A stretch of 64,000 nucleotides of DNA, taken from CAVVUC01 sp963751395. Lineage in GTDB: Bacteria; Verrucomicrobiota; Verrucomicrobiia; Chthoniobacterales; Chthoniobacteraceae. Below, piece after piece: positions 29,886-38,900 of the stretch (position 1 is its first letter; every line of letters starts with the position of its first letter). The translations under genes and the position numbers were made by a program. The stretch spans positions 496,001 through 560,000 of the forward strand of contig CAVVUC010000004.1 in assembly GCA_963751395.1 (NCBI GenBank), in the 5' to 3' direction. The notes below the pieces were generated by a model. The model was not told the DNA's origin. It ran no database searches and was given only the letters and a program-made list of their open reading frames with translations.

Positions 29886-31193
29886 ATGAATTTCCTTGCA
29901 TGGATGAACCGCAGAGGCGCTGAGACACAGAGAGTTTTTTTCCGCTCTGCGTTTCTGCGTCTCTGCGGTTTGTTATTTCTGCTCCAGGCGGGCGCGCACG
30001 CCCAGCGCCTCAGCCCGCTTGCGCCGGCGCCGGATTGGTCGCAGCTCGATGCGTTTCAGGAAACGATCACGCGAGACGAGTTCGAGCGATTGCTGAATGA
30101 CATTTACGCGCCGAACGAAGCGGCGAAGGATTTCATCGAAATCAAAGCGGACGTCGCCCTTATCAAGGAAAAGGTGACGCCACCGACTTGGTTCGAGTTG
30201 CGCTTTGCGTCGAGCGCGGAAAAGGGCAAGCCAGTGCCGCGCACATGGAAACCGGCATCGGCATTACCGAAGAAGCAGACCGGCAGGCCGCTTGCCGGAC
30301 TGAAGGTGGCGATTGATCCCGGACATCTCGGCGGCGACTGGGCGAAGATGGAAGCGCGCTGGTTTCAGATCGGCAACAGCCTGCCGGTGACGGAAGGAGA
30401 CATGACTTTGCGCGTCGCAAAGATTCTTACGCAAAAGCTTCGCACGCTCGGTGCGGACGTTTCCTTGGTGCGCGAATCCTCCGTGCCGACGACTGGACGG
30501 CGGCCCACGGATTTGCTTCGCGTTGCCGAAAAAGAGATCCGAAAATCCGAAAAGCCATCAGCTCCGCGCCCACCGGATGCGGCCGGAAAATCCGCTGTCG
30601 AGCTTGAAGCGGAACGTCTGTTTTACCGCGTCAGCGAAATCCGCGCGCGCGCTCTCCTCGTGAATCGCACGATCCAGCCCGACCTGATTCTCTGCCTGCA
30701 TTTCAACGCGGAACCTTGGGGCGATCCTGCGAAACCTTCGCTTGTAGAAGCCAACCACTTGCATCTGCTCGTGAACGGTTGCTACAGCACCGCCGAACTC
30801 AGTCATGACGACGTGCGGCTGGACATGCTGCTCAAGCTCCTCGGGCGCGGCTCCGATGAAGAAATCGCGGTTTCGAAGGTTGTCGCCAACGCGATGGCTG
30901 CCGCAACTGGATTGCCTCCGTACCGTTACAATACGAACAACGCGCAAGCCATTGCGGGTTCTCCCTGCCTTTGGGCGCGCAACCTTCTGGCCAACCGGCT
31001 CTATCGATGCCCCGTCGTTTACATTGAACCGTTCGTGATGAACAGCAAGACGGTGTTCAATCGCGTGCAGATGGGCGACTACGACGGCTTGCGCGATGTC
31101 GATGGCGTGATGCGCAAAAGCATATACCGCGAGTATGCCGACGCGGTGGCGGACGGTCTTGTGGAATATTACGGAACCCGCTCCCAGCGCTGA
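29886..31193 (+). CDS. N-acetylmuramoyl-L-alanine amidase (Amidase_3-like), exported
   Basis: 435-residue protein. The N-terminus contains a hydrophobic signal segment (LRLCGLLFLLQAGAHA), and the body has the zinc-site motifs of amidase_3 enzymes: AIDPGHLGG near residue 140, a Glu in TEGDMTLRVAK, and LCLHFNAEPWG near residue 267. It would cleave the lactyl-peptide bond in peptidoglycan. A helical insert of about 50 residues sits between the second and third motifs. The DNA for the signal peptide is itself an inverted repeat, so the exact start is uncertain. Confidence 0.78.
   Translation: MNFLAWMNRRGAETQRVFFRSAFLRLCGLLFLLQAGAHAQRLSPLAPAPDWSQLDAFQETITRDEFERLLNDIYAPNEAAKDFIEIKADVALIKEKVTPPTWFELRFASSAEKGKPVPRTWKPASALPKKQTGRPLAGLKVAIDPGHLGGDWAKMEARWFQIGNSLPVTEGDMTLRVAKILTQKLRTLGADVSLVRESSVPTTGRRPTDLLRVAEKEIRKSEKPSAPRPPDAAGKSAVELEAERLFYRVSEIRARALLVNRTIQPDLILCLHFNAEPWGDPAKPSLVEANHLHLLVNGCYSTAELSHDDVRLDMLLKLLGRGSDEEIAVSKVVANAMAAATGLPPYRYNTNNAQAIAGSPCLWARNLLANRLYRCPVVYIEPFVMNSKTVFNRVQMGDYDGLRDVDGVMRKSIYREYADAVADGLVEYYGTRSQR
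29907..29970. repeat. Inverted octamer repeat inside the amidase signal-peptide region
   Basis: A purine arm of eight-base units (ACCGCAGA, GGCGCTGA, GACACAGA) and a pyrimidine arm (CTCTGCGT, TTCTGCGT, CTCTGCGG) form an imperfect hairpin. It overlaps the first codons of the amidase reading frame and supplies part of its signal peptide. Confidence 0.75.
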
Positions 31194-31197
31194 GGGT

Positions 31198-31860
31198 TTA
31201 CTCTGCCAGCGACGGAAAGGTTCCGAAGTAGCGGTCGCCCGCATCGCCCAGGCCGGGAAGGATGTAACCGCGCTCGTTCAACCCCGCATCGACCGCTGCC
31301 GTGAAAATTGGCACGTCGGGATGCGCGCTCTGAAGCTGGTCGAGCCCCTCGCGGCAGCTCACGAGACAGGCAAATCGGATTCGCTGCGCGCCGGCTTCCT
31401 TGATTTGTGTGACCGCTGCCGTGGCGCTCCAGCCAGTGGCGAGCATCGGATCGACGACGATGACTTCCGCCTCGGGCAGGTTCGCGGGCAGATTGAAGTA
31501 GTAGCTCTCCGGACGCAGGGTCTCTTCGTTCCGAAACATGCCGATATGGCCGACGCTCGCGTCCGGAAGCGCCTGGAGCAGGCCATCGACCATTCCAAGT
31601 CCCGCGCGCAGAATCGGCGCGATGATCACCGGGCGCGCAAGCACGCTGCCGGGGCAGAGGGCGAGGGGAGTCTGCACTTGTGTTGCCACCGTCCCAAAAT
31701 CGCGGGTGATTTCGAACACGAGCAGTGTCGAGATTTCACGGAGCAAACGGCGGAACTCGTGCGGGCCGGTGTTTTGGCTGCGGATGCGCGCCACTTTTAC
31801 ATGGATCAAAGGATGATCGACGATGGTGACTTCCGGGCGGTGTTGCTGCGTTGCTGACAC
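31198..31860 (-). CDS. upp: Uracil phosphoribosyltransferase
   Basis: Pyrimidine-salvage enzyme making UMP from uracil and PRPP. The family start VTIVDHPLIHVKVARIR, the APILRAGLGMVDG segment, the PRPP loop VVDPMLATGWSAT and the uracil-binding end GYILPGLGDAGDRYFGT are present. Length 220 aa starting at the GTG 31860. It is convergent with the amidase gene, only four bases away. Confidence 0.93.
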   Translation of the reverse strand: MSATQQHRPEVTIVDHPLIHVKVARIRSQNTGPHEFRRLLREISTLLVFEITRDFGTVATQVQTPLALCPGSVLARPVIIAPILRAGLGMVDGLLQALPDASVGHIGMFRNEETLRPESYYFNLPANLPEAEVIVVDPMLATGWSATAAVTQIKEAGAQRIRFACLVSCREGLDQLQSAHPDVPIFTAAVDAGLNERGYILPGLGDAGDRYFGTFPSLAE

Positions 31861-31943
31861 GCGACGGATTCTACAAACCAACCAACGCTTGTCGCGCTTT
31901 TTCGCAGGCTGCGACCCGCGATTGAGAACTGTCGCGCGCACGC

Positions 31944-31980
31944 AAAAACCCGGGCGGCTCGATGAACCGTCCGGGCTTTC
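31944..31980 (-). terminator. Rho-independent terminator after the RRM gene
   Basis: On the minus strand, CCCGGACGG pairs with CCGCCCGGG around a nine-base loop with one G-T wobble, followed by TTTTT. It ends the RRM-protein transcript before upp. Confidence 0.8.
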
Positions 31981-32001
31981 TAGAATTGTGCGACAGATCG
32001 T

Positions 32002-32382
32002 TTAGTGCCGACGCGATTCGCGGCGATCTCCGCCGCGTCCGCCGCCGCCGCCACCACCGCGGTAACCGCCGCCGCCGCCACCACCTCCACCGCCGCGATA
32101 ACCGCCACCTCCACCGCCGCCACCCGAGCGCTCTTCACGAGGACGGGCTTCGTTGACAGTGAGAGGACGGCCATCGACCGCCTTGCCGTTGAACTGGTTG
32201 ATCGCGGTCTGCGCGTCGGCATCCGTGGACATCGTCACGAATGCGAACCCGCGCGACTTTCCGGTGAACTTGTCCTGCATGAGCACGACTTCATTCACTG
32301 GCCCGGCCTGCGCGAAAAGATCCTGAAGATCTGTTTCCGTGGTGTTGAAGGAAAGATTTCCTACGTAGAGTTTGTTTCCCAT
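32002..32382 (-). CDS. RRM-type RNA-binding protein with Gly-rich tail
   Basis: 126-residue protein. A single RRM domain covers residues 3-80: RNP2 is LYVGNL and RNP1 is KSRGFAFVTM. The remainder is a low-complexity tail of poly-Gly runs broken by YRG and ending in Arg/Glu/His. Such proteins are known as cold-inducible or stress RNA chaperones in several bacterial phyla. The tail is probably disordered. A hairpin in the 5' leader may control it. Confidence 0.93.
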   Translation of the reverse strand: MGNKLYVGNLSFNTTETDLQDLFAQAGPVNEVVLMQDKFTGKSRGFAFVTMSTDADAQTAINQFNGKAVDGRPLTVNEARPREERSGGGGGGGGYRGGGGGGGGGGYRGGGGGGGRGGDRRESRRH

Positions 32383-32408
32383 ATTGCTAGTTTTGTTTGA
32401 GCAACGAA

Positions 32409-32464
32409 AACTTCGGTGACGGATTTCCGGTCTCTCCGGATTGGTTCAAATCGTCACTGAAGTT
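32409..32464 (-). promoter_or_regulatory. Long inverted repeat in the leader of the RRM gene
   Basis: Arms AACTTCGGTGACGGATTT (32409-32426) and AAATCGTCACTGAAGTT (32448-32464) are near-complementary with one mismatch and one bulge, and enclose a second small hairpin (CCGG...CCGG). It begins 27 bases before the RRM start codon, so it could act as an RNA control element or as a terminator for a short upstream transcript. It lacks a T-run on either side. Confidence 0.5.
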
Positions 32465-32672
32465 ACTCAACTGACAATCCCGCAATGCCGAAAGCTTTTC
32501 TTTGCTGTTGCGCGGAAACTATCTCATCAAAAAAAAAGGCAACGGGAAATCATGTTCCAGATTTGTGTCGATCCGGTTCAACGTCGGAGGCGCTTTTCTC
32601 GCGGCTCGCGGCGGCAAAGTGCGATGGAGCGCTTCGATTGACGGCCTGCGATTCGCTTGGTAGCCTCTGCGC

Positions 32673-32933
32673 GTGTCAGTCGTGCTCAAACTCTACGTCA
32701 AAGTCTGGTGTCCCTGGTGCATCAGCGCGCAGCGGTATCTGAGCGAGCGTCGCTTTCTATTCGAGCAGATCGACGTGCAGCGCGTCCCCGGAGCCTACGA
32801 GGAAATGATCCGCATCTCCGGGCAGAGCTTCACGCCGACTCTGGTGGCGGGCGATCGAGTGCTCGCGGATTTTGGAACGGACGAACTTGACGATTTTCTC
32901 AAACAGCACAGCATCGAAGCGAATGCCGGGTAA
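32673..32933 (+). CDS. Glutaredoxin-like protein
   Basis: 86-residue thioredoxin-fold protein with the CPWC active site at residues 13-16 and the cis-Pro segment SGQSFTPTLVAGD near residue 52. It would reduce disulfides or glutathione mixed disulfides, or move electrons to partner enzymes. The start is a GTG at 32673; a second GTG at 32682 is possible. No related partner gene is adjacent. Confidence 0.85.
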   Translation: MSVVLKLYVKVWCPWCISAQRYLSERRFLFEQIDVQRVPGAYEEMIRISGQSFTPTLVAGDRVLADFGTDELDDFLKQHSIEANAG

Positions 32934-32972
32934 CAAACACAAAATGACAGCGCGCGGCCCCATCGCGATCTT

Positions 32973-33009
32973 CATTCCGCCTTCCGCCTTCCGCCCTCCG
33001 CCTTTCTCC
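32973..33009 (+). repeat. Short heptamer repeat before the membrane protein
   Basis: Units of the type TTCCGCC repeat four to five times (variants CTCCGCC, TTTCTCC) directly before the start of the gene at 33012. It has the same seven-base period as the tract before murG but a different sequence. Confidence 0.6.
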
Positions 33010-33011
33010 TG

Positions 33012-33827
33012 ATGCTCTTCCCCATTTTTCTGACCCTTGGCGTCGCTGCCTTGAGCATGGCATTGCGAAGCTACGAGCACGTCATCCTGCAGAAACTTGG
33101 CGCGATCGGCGTGCTGGCGACGTCTTTTCTGGTTGGCTATTTCCTGAGCGGTTCCGCGGCCGTGGGTGTGTTTTGCGCATTGAGCTGGCTGCTGCTGCCG
33201 TGGCTCGAAATTCTCACCCGGGTGCGAAACCTCCGGCTGCCCATCGAGAAGAATCTCCGCCACCGGGCTCCGCCATCGGAGGAGTTGTTTCCGGCGCTGC
33301 ACGGAATCACCGAAGAAATCGAGCGCGAGGGTTTCACGCATGTCGATGACGCGGGCTGGGACTGGGACGACTGCCAGCAGTTCTTTCGTTTGTTTTACAA
33401 AACCGAGGAGCGCTCCCAGTCGGCCATCTGTCTCATCGACCAGAAGGACATGGCGTTTTACTACCTCAGCATCTCCTCGCGCACGAAGGATGGCCGCACG
33501 TGGACGACCTGGAATTACCCGTTTTCCTACAGCCTCAAGCTCCAGCCGAGTCACAAGATCAACCGGCTCGCCAGCAATCAAACCTTCCTGCAACTCGAGG
33601 AAAGCCATCGCGATTTTCTGCGAAAAAACCAGATCACCGGCGAGCAGCTTGCCGAGGTGAATCCGGACGAGATCCAGCTTGAAATTCAAAAGGACATCCG
33701 CGAGCAGATCGCGCACAACATCGCCAACGGTGTGCTTCTGGAGGCCGGGGAGGGGCAGATTCGTTATTCGTGGCGCGGGTTGTTTTTCATTTGGATTCAA
33801 TTCCTGCGCGACCTCGTGCGGCTGTAG
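33012..33827 (+). CDS. Uncharacterised membrane protein
   Basis: 271-residue protein that I do not recognise. Two or three hydrophobic segments occupy residues 1-65 (LFPIFLTLGVAALSMAL, IGVLATSFLVGYFL, AVGVFCALSWLLLPWL). The rest is soluble, probably cytoplasmic, with a Trp/Asp-rich stretch (DDAGWDWDDCQQFF), and ends with an amphipathic aromatic segment (RGLFFIWIQFLRDLV). No catalytic motif is evident. It lies between a glutaredoxin and deoC. Confidence 0.75.
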   Translation: MLFPIFLTLGVAALSMALRSYEHVILQKLGAIGVLATSFLVGYFLSGSAAVGVFCALSWLLLPWLEILTRVRNLRLPIEKNLRHRAPPSEELFPALHGITEEIEREGFTHVDDAGWDWDDCQQFFRLFYKTEERSQSAICLIDQKDMAFYYLSISSRTKDGRTWTTWNYPFSYSLKLQPSHKINRLASNQTFLQLEESHRDFLRKNQITGEQLAEVNPDEIQLEIQKDIREQIAHNIANGVLLEAGEGQIRYSWRGLFFIWIQFLRDLVRL

Positions 33828-33861
33828 CGGTTCTGGATTTTATTCACGCGATCCTGCGACG

Positions 33862-34809
33862 ATGCCTGCAATCCAAAATCCAAAAACCTGCACTGAGCGA
33901 AGCGAAGCGAAGTCGAACGTGTCCAAAATCCAAAATCGCTCAGTGGACCAGGTCATGGCCGGGGAACGCGCAACGGCCTTCACCAGGCGCAGCATCAAAG
34001 GAGCGGCCAAGCTCGCCGGCCTGAAAATGGTGGTGTCGATGATGGACCTCACCACACTCGAAGGCAAAGACACGCCGGGAAAAGTAGCTTACCTCTGCCG
34101 CAAAGCGATCCAGCCACTCGACCCGGGCTTCGGCGTCCCGAGTTGCGCGGCGGTGTGTGTTTATCCGAACCTCGTCCGCCCGGCGAAACTTTTCCTGCGC
34201 GGATCGAACGTGAAAGTCGCCGCCGTCGCCACCGCGTTTCCGAGCGGTCAAATGCCGCTCCGCGTCAAGCTCGCGGACACTCGAATGGCGCTGCGCGAAG
34301 GCGCGGACGAGATCGACATGGTCATTGATCGCGGCGCCTTTCTGGCGGGGGAACACGCACGTGTCGCCGATGAGATTGCGAGCGTGAAGTCGGTCTGCGG
34401 TGACACGCATTTGAAAGTCATCCTCGAAACGGGCGAACTCGAAACCTACGACAACATTCGCATCGCCAGCGACCTCGCCATGCGTGCAGGCGCCGATTTC
34501 ATCAAGACCTCGACTGGCAAGGTTTCTCCCGCAGCGACGCTTCCGGTCACGCTCGTCATGCTCGAAGCCATCCGCGACCACTTTTACGAAACCGGCATCC
34601 GCATCGGCATGAAACCGGCGGGCGGCATCCGCACGGCCAAGGAGTCGCTCGCCTATCTCGTCATGCTGAAGGAAACGCTTGGCGACGACTGGCTCACACC
34701 GGACCTCTTTCGCTTCGGCGCAAGCTCGCTTGCCAACGACGTGCTGATGCAGATCGCAAAACTCGCCGGCGGGAACTACCAGGGCGCGGATTACTTTTCG
34801 CTGCCCTGA
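33862..34809 (+). CDS. deoC: Deoxyribose-phosphate aldolase
   Basis: Cytoplasmic TIM-barrel aldolase that splits deoxyribose-5-phosphate into acetaldehyde and glyceraldehyde-3-phosphate in nucleoside breakdown. Typical segments are MMDLTTLEGKDTPGKV, AAVCVYPNLV, VATAFPSGQ, and DFIKTSTGK, which carries the Schiff-base lysine, then KPAGGIRT. The well-conserved part starts near 33940 (RSVDQVMAGERA). Codons from 33862 to about 33940 translate a repeat and may not be native, so a start at GTG 33919 is equally possible. Confidence 0.9.
   Translation: MPAIQNPKTCTERSEAKSNVSKIQNRSVDQVMAGERATAFTRRSIKGAAKLAGLKMVVSMMDLTTLEGKDTPGKVAYLCRKAIQPLDPGFGVPSCAAVCVYPNLVRPAKLFLRGSNVKVAAVATAFPSGQMPLRVKLADTRMALREGADEIDMVIDRGAFLAGEHARVADEIASVKSVCGDTHLKVILETGELETYDNIRIASDLAMRAGADFIKTSTGKVSPAATLPVTLVMLEAIRDHFYETGIRIGMKPAGGIRTAKESLAYLVMLKETLGDDWLTPDLFRFGASSLANDVLMQIAKLAGGNYQGADYFSLP
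33871..33946. repeat. Nested direct and inverted repeats at the deoC start
   Basis: Two copies of TCCAAAATCCAAAA flank a GCGAAGCGAAG core, and a perfect ten-base inverted pair, CACTGAGCGA (33891-33900) and TCGCTCAGTG (33936-33945), encloses it. The element overlaps the likely N-terminal codons of deoC. Confidence 0.7.
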
Positions 34810-34967
34810 AGCTGCTGCCGCAGCCACATGCGGCCGCTCATTCTGGCCGATTGAATTGTCAAAGCCGCGTGATAGACTCGGTTTGTCGTCGGCTGTGGCA
34901 CGCAAGAACGAGACCCCGCCGCTACGGCAGAAAACTTCAGATCCAACTTCATCCCCCGACATAAATT

Positions 34968-35240
34968 ATGGCTCAGGCAATCATGGATCCCGAAGAAGTC
35001 CGACGCTTCGCGAAGGAACTGAAGCGATTCAATGAGGAGGTGCAGGTGAAGGCGGGCGCGCTGCAAGCCCGGTTCGCCGCGCTTGGAAGCACGTGGCAGG
35101 ATCAGGAGGCGGAAAAATTTGGCGAGGAATTCATCACGACCATGAAGGTCTTGAAAAAGTTCACGGAGATCTCCGAAAAGCACACGCCCTACCTGCTCAG
35201 GAAAGCGCAGCGCATCGAAGAATATCTCGACCAGCGCTAA
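34968..35240 (+). CDS. WXG100-like small helical protein
   Basis: 90-residue protein with two predicted amphipathic helices (about residues 8-36 and 45-86) joined by a turn containing GSTWQDQEAEKF, a WXG100-type hairpin in which the usual W-x-G is W-Q-D. There is no signal peptide, as expected for type VII secretion substrates or chaperones. It is the first gene of a tight cassette with two further small helical proteins and an FtsK/EccC-like ATPase, the partner type known from type VII systems. Assignment rests on size, motif and context together. Confidence 0.78.
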   Translation: MAQAIMDPEEVRRFAKELKRFNEEVQVKAGALQARFAALGSTWQDQEAEKFGEEFITTMKVLKKFTEISEKHTPYLLRKAQRIEEYLDQR

Positions 35241-35243
35241 CTC

Positions 35244-35771
35244 ATGGCGATTCAGGTTAAAGTCACTTCGATCGACGCCTTGGAATCTTTCCGGGCGAGC
35301 CTGATTGTTTTCCTGACCAAGGCCCATCAGGCGCTGGATGAAGTGGGCGACGAAGTGCATCGCACGAAGCTCTGGCTGCAAAACGATCAGCGGCTGCACT
35401 GGGAGGGTGAACTCCGCAGGAGGCGGCGCACGCTCGACCAGGCGCAGCAGGAGTTGCTCAGCGCCCGCCTTGCGGAGCTGCGCGCAACGACTTCCGCGCA
35501 GCAGGCCGCCGTCCTGAAGGCGAAGCGTGCCGTGGCCGAGGCCGATGACAAACTGCATGTGATCAAGCTCTGGAACCGTGATTTTGAGACCACGTCGGAT
35601 CCGCTCATGCGCAAGCTCCAAAGCCTCCGCTATTTCCTCGATCACGATCTGCCGAAGGCCATAGCCTACCTGGTGCAGGCGCAGAAAACGCTTGAAACTT
35701 ACACCATGACCCCGCCGCCTGCAGCGCCCACAATTCCTCCAACCGGCCAGCCAAATGAACCCGAGACTTAG
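35244..35771 (+). CDS. Coiled-coil protein of the WXG100/FtsK cassette
   Basis: 175-residue protein, nearly all helical, with long charged heptad stretches (RRRRRTLDQAQQEL, KAKRAVAEADDKL) and a Pro-rich C-terminal tail (TPPPAAPTIPPTG). It starts three bases after the WXG100-like gene and overlaps the next small gene by 17 bases. I do not recognise the family. The Pro-rich end resembles a binding or secretion tail. A structural or adaptor role with the ATPase is inferred from context. Confidence 0.75.
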   Translation: MAIQVKVTSIDALESFRASLIVFLTKAHQALDEVGDEVHRTKLWLQNDQRLHWEGELRRRRRTLDQAQQELLSARLAELRATTSAQQAAVLKAKRAVAEADDKLHVIKLWNRDFETTSDPLMRKLQSLRYFLDHDLPKAIAYLVQAQKTLETYTMTPPPAAPTIPPTGQPNEPET

Positions 35772-35967
35772 CGCGACAAAAATCACCCAGGCTGCGAAGG
35801 AACTGGCGCTCGACTGGGAGGAAACAAAATACCACTGGCGCGACATCAAGAGTCAGGAGTTCGAGCGGACGTATCTTGAGAATCTGCCCGATCAGATCTC
35901 GCGCACGAAGGAGGTCATGGATGAAATCGACGCATTTCTCAGAAAGGTCAGGGCCGACTGTGAGTAA
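35755..35967 (+). CDS. Small helical protein of the WXG100/FtsK cassette
   Basis: 70-residue helical-hairpin protein with two Trp residues (LDWEETKYHWRDIK) and a second helix rich in Glu and Ile (DQISRTKEVMDEIDAFL). No signal or membrane segment. It overlaps the preceding gene by 17 bases and the ATPase by eight, which argues for coupled translation and a stoichiometric partner. It could be a second WXG100-like protein of short form; that is inference. Confidence 0.7.
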   Translation: MNPRLSATKITQAAKELALDWEETKYHWRDIKSQEFERTYLENLPDQISRTKEVMDEIDAFLRKVRADCE

Positions 35968-38900
35968 AGAGATCGACCTGCGCATCCACCGAAGCTTTGA
36001 GCTGCTCTCGCTCCTGAAAAAAACCGGAGCCGAGTTTGCCGGCAAGGAGAATGACCTGCTGGGCGACCTGAGCAAGCGCCGGTTTGTGTTGAGTCGGAAG
36101 TATCGCGAGGAAACCGCGAAGGCGGAAGAGCGGCTCGCCTCGCAAATCGCCGGAACCGATTCTCACGCCAACGAAGAACGAGTGCGCACCGAGTCGATCT
36201 ACGAACGCCGCGGATCGCACATCCAGCGGTTGCACTCGATGGGCATGCGCACCCTGCCGAAGCGGGCGCGCGAGGAAAAAGAGCGATGGATGGGCAGCCT
36301 TCAGACAAGGCACTTTTTCGCGGAACGCACGATGGCCGAAAAGTTCGCGGCGGCCGACACCGAGTTTGCCGGATTCAACGCAAAGCTCGATGAACAGATG
36401 GCCAGGCTTGCCGGCATCGAGAGCGGCGCACGCGCTTCTTTCCGGGGTTACCTGACCTTGCTGCGCCTGCTTCGTCGCGACCGCTCCGCTGCCAGCACGG
36501 AAGTCGAGTCCGCGGACCGCGAATCGTTGCTCGTGCGCCTGCAGAATTGTCTCACCGACGCCGAACAAAAACTCAGCGCGTTCCGCCACCTGCTGTTACC
36601 CCGCATTTTTAGCTTCGTTCCGTTGTTTGCGTGGATCGCGATCGTCGTGCTTGGAGTCTTTTTGGTTGGTCACGGTTCGATCAGACCGGCAGGCGGAATT
36701 GCCGGCTTGTGCGTTGTGGCTGCCGTCGTGTTTTTGCACCGCATGGGCCTTCAACAATCCAAGCCGGAAGCGACCGCACTCGCGGCCGCGATTGACGAGG
36801 CGAACCGGACCCATGCCCTCGCGCATGGTGCCGCGCAGGCAAAGAACGAGCAGGATCGCCAGCGCATCAAGGAGGAGTTCGATGCCACGGCCGCGGAGAT
36901 TCAGGAGCAGTGGAAGCGGTCGTCCGTCATCGAGGCGGAATTTGAAGATGCCGCGCGTGAAAAGACCGAGAAACAAGCGCGGCGACTGCTGGAGAAACTC
37001 GAAAAAATCACCGACCGGAAACTTGAGCGGATCGAAGCCGTGCGGACCACCCGACTGGAGCAACACCGGAACGAGGAAGCTGCGCGCAAACGCGAACTCA
37101 CCGAAACGCATGACGCCCAGATGGCTGCCATCACCGCCGAGGAAAAGACCCGATGGGATGCGCTCGAAGCGGACTGGAAGCGCGACATCGCTCCGATCCA
37201 CCGCGACATCGAAGCGATGAACGCCGCGACCGCGGTGCGTTTTCCCGCGTGGGATCAAGGCTATGTCGAGTCGTGGAATCCGCCCGCCAACTTTTCGCCC
37301 TCCGTAAAATTCGCGCGCATCGACGTGGATCTCTCGAAAGATCCCGAGGCTCTCCCGAAAAGTCCGCGCCTTGCGCTCCCCGGCCCGCCGCAGGTTTCGC
37401 TTCCGCTTTCGCTGACGTTCCCCGACAACGGTTCGCTCCTTTTTGAAACCAAAAACTCCGGCAGCCCCACGGTGCTCGGTGCGTTGAACAACATCATCCT
37501 CCGCCTGCTTGCGACCACGCCGCCGGGCAAGCTCGCGTTCACCATCATCGACCCGGTCGGGCTCGGCGAGAACTTCGCCGGCCTGATGCACCTCGCCGAC
37601 TACGAGGAAAGCCTCATCAACCGCCGCATCTGGACGCAGCGCGACCAGATCGAGGAGCGGCTCGCCGAGCTGAGCGAGCACATCGAGAAGGTCATCCAGA
37701 TGTATCTGCGCAACGAATACGCGACGATCACCGAATACAACGAGCAGGCCGGCAGCGTCGCGGAAAAATACCACTTCCTCGTCATCGCGGACTTCCCTGC
37801 GAACTTCAGCGAGATCGCGGTGAAGCGGCTGCAAAGCATCGCCAGCAGCGGCCCGCGCTGCGGCATCTTCACGCTCATCCATTGGGATCAGCGCCAGTCG
37901 CCGCCCGACGGTTTCGTTCCCGATGAGTTGCGGAAAAACAGCATCTGCGTTCGATGCGAAAAGGAGGACTTCATTCTCGACAAGGAACTCGCGGGTCCGC
38001 ACGACTCCATCGTCTTCGACGAACCGCCCGGCCCCGAACTCGCGGTCGAACTCGTTCACAAAATCGGCAAGAGCAGCATCGACTCGAACCGCGTCGAGGT
38101 GCCGTTCTCGCAGATCGCCCCGAAGCCCGAGGAAATGTGGACGAACGACACAACGAACGAATTGAAAGTCGCCATCGGCCGCACCGGCGCGACGAAGCAC
38201 CAATACCTCGCCATCGGCAAAGGCACGCGCCAGCACGCGCTGTTTGCGGGCAAAACCGGCTCGGGAAAATCGACGCTCTTCCACGTCATCATCACCAATC
38301 TCGCGCTCGCGTGCAGTCCCGATCAGGTCGAGTTCTACCTCATCGACTTCAAGAAAGGCGTCGAGTTCAAGTGCTACGCCGACGAAGCATCTGCCGCACG
38401 CGCGCGTCGTCGCCATCGAGAGCGACCGCGAGTTCGGCCTCAGCGTGCTGCAGCGCGTGGACGAGGAACTGAAGCGCCGCGGCGACCTGTTCCGCAAACT
38501 CGGCGTGCAGGACGTCGCCGGTTACAAGCGGGCGGGCGGCACCGAGCCGATGCCGCGTTCGCTGCTGCTCATCGACGAGTTCCAGGAGTTCTTCGTCGAG
38601 GACGACACCATCGCGCAGACCGCATCGCTTTTGTTCGACCGCATCGTCCGCCAGGGCCGCGCCTTCGGCATCCACGTGCTGCTCGGCTCGCAAACGCTCG
38701 GCGGCGCTTACTCGCTCGCCCGCGCCACGCTCGGCCAGATGGTCATCCGCGTCGCGCTTCAATGCAACGAAGCCGACGCCTACCTCATCATGGACGACAG
38801 CAACTCCGCTCCGCGCCTGCTCTCGCGGCCCGGCGAAGGCATCTACAACGACGCAGCCGGCGCGATCGAAGGCAACAGCCCTTTCCAGGTCGTCTGGCTG

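Noticed and set aside
32002..32160. Gly-rich tail of the RRM protein as a repeat artefact
   Set aside because: Gly-rich tails are normal in bacterial RRM proteins and the frame is intact to a stop followed by a terminator.
36596..38497. Long open frame (633 codons) antisense to the FtsK-like gene
   Set aside because: It is a high-GC shadow: the sense strand has clear domain motifs, while the antisense product is Arg/Asp/Val-rich with no recognisable domain.
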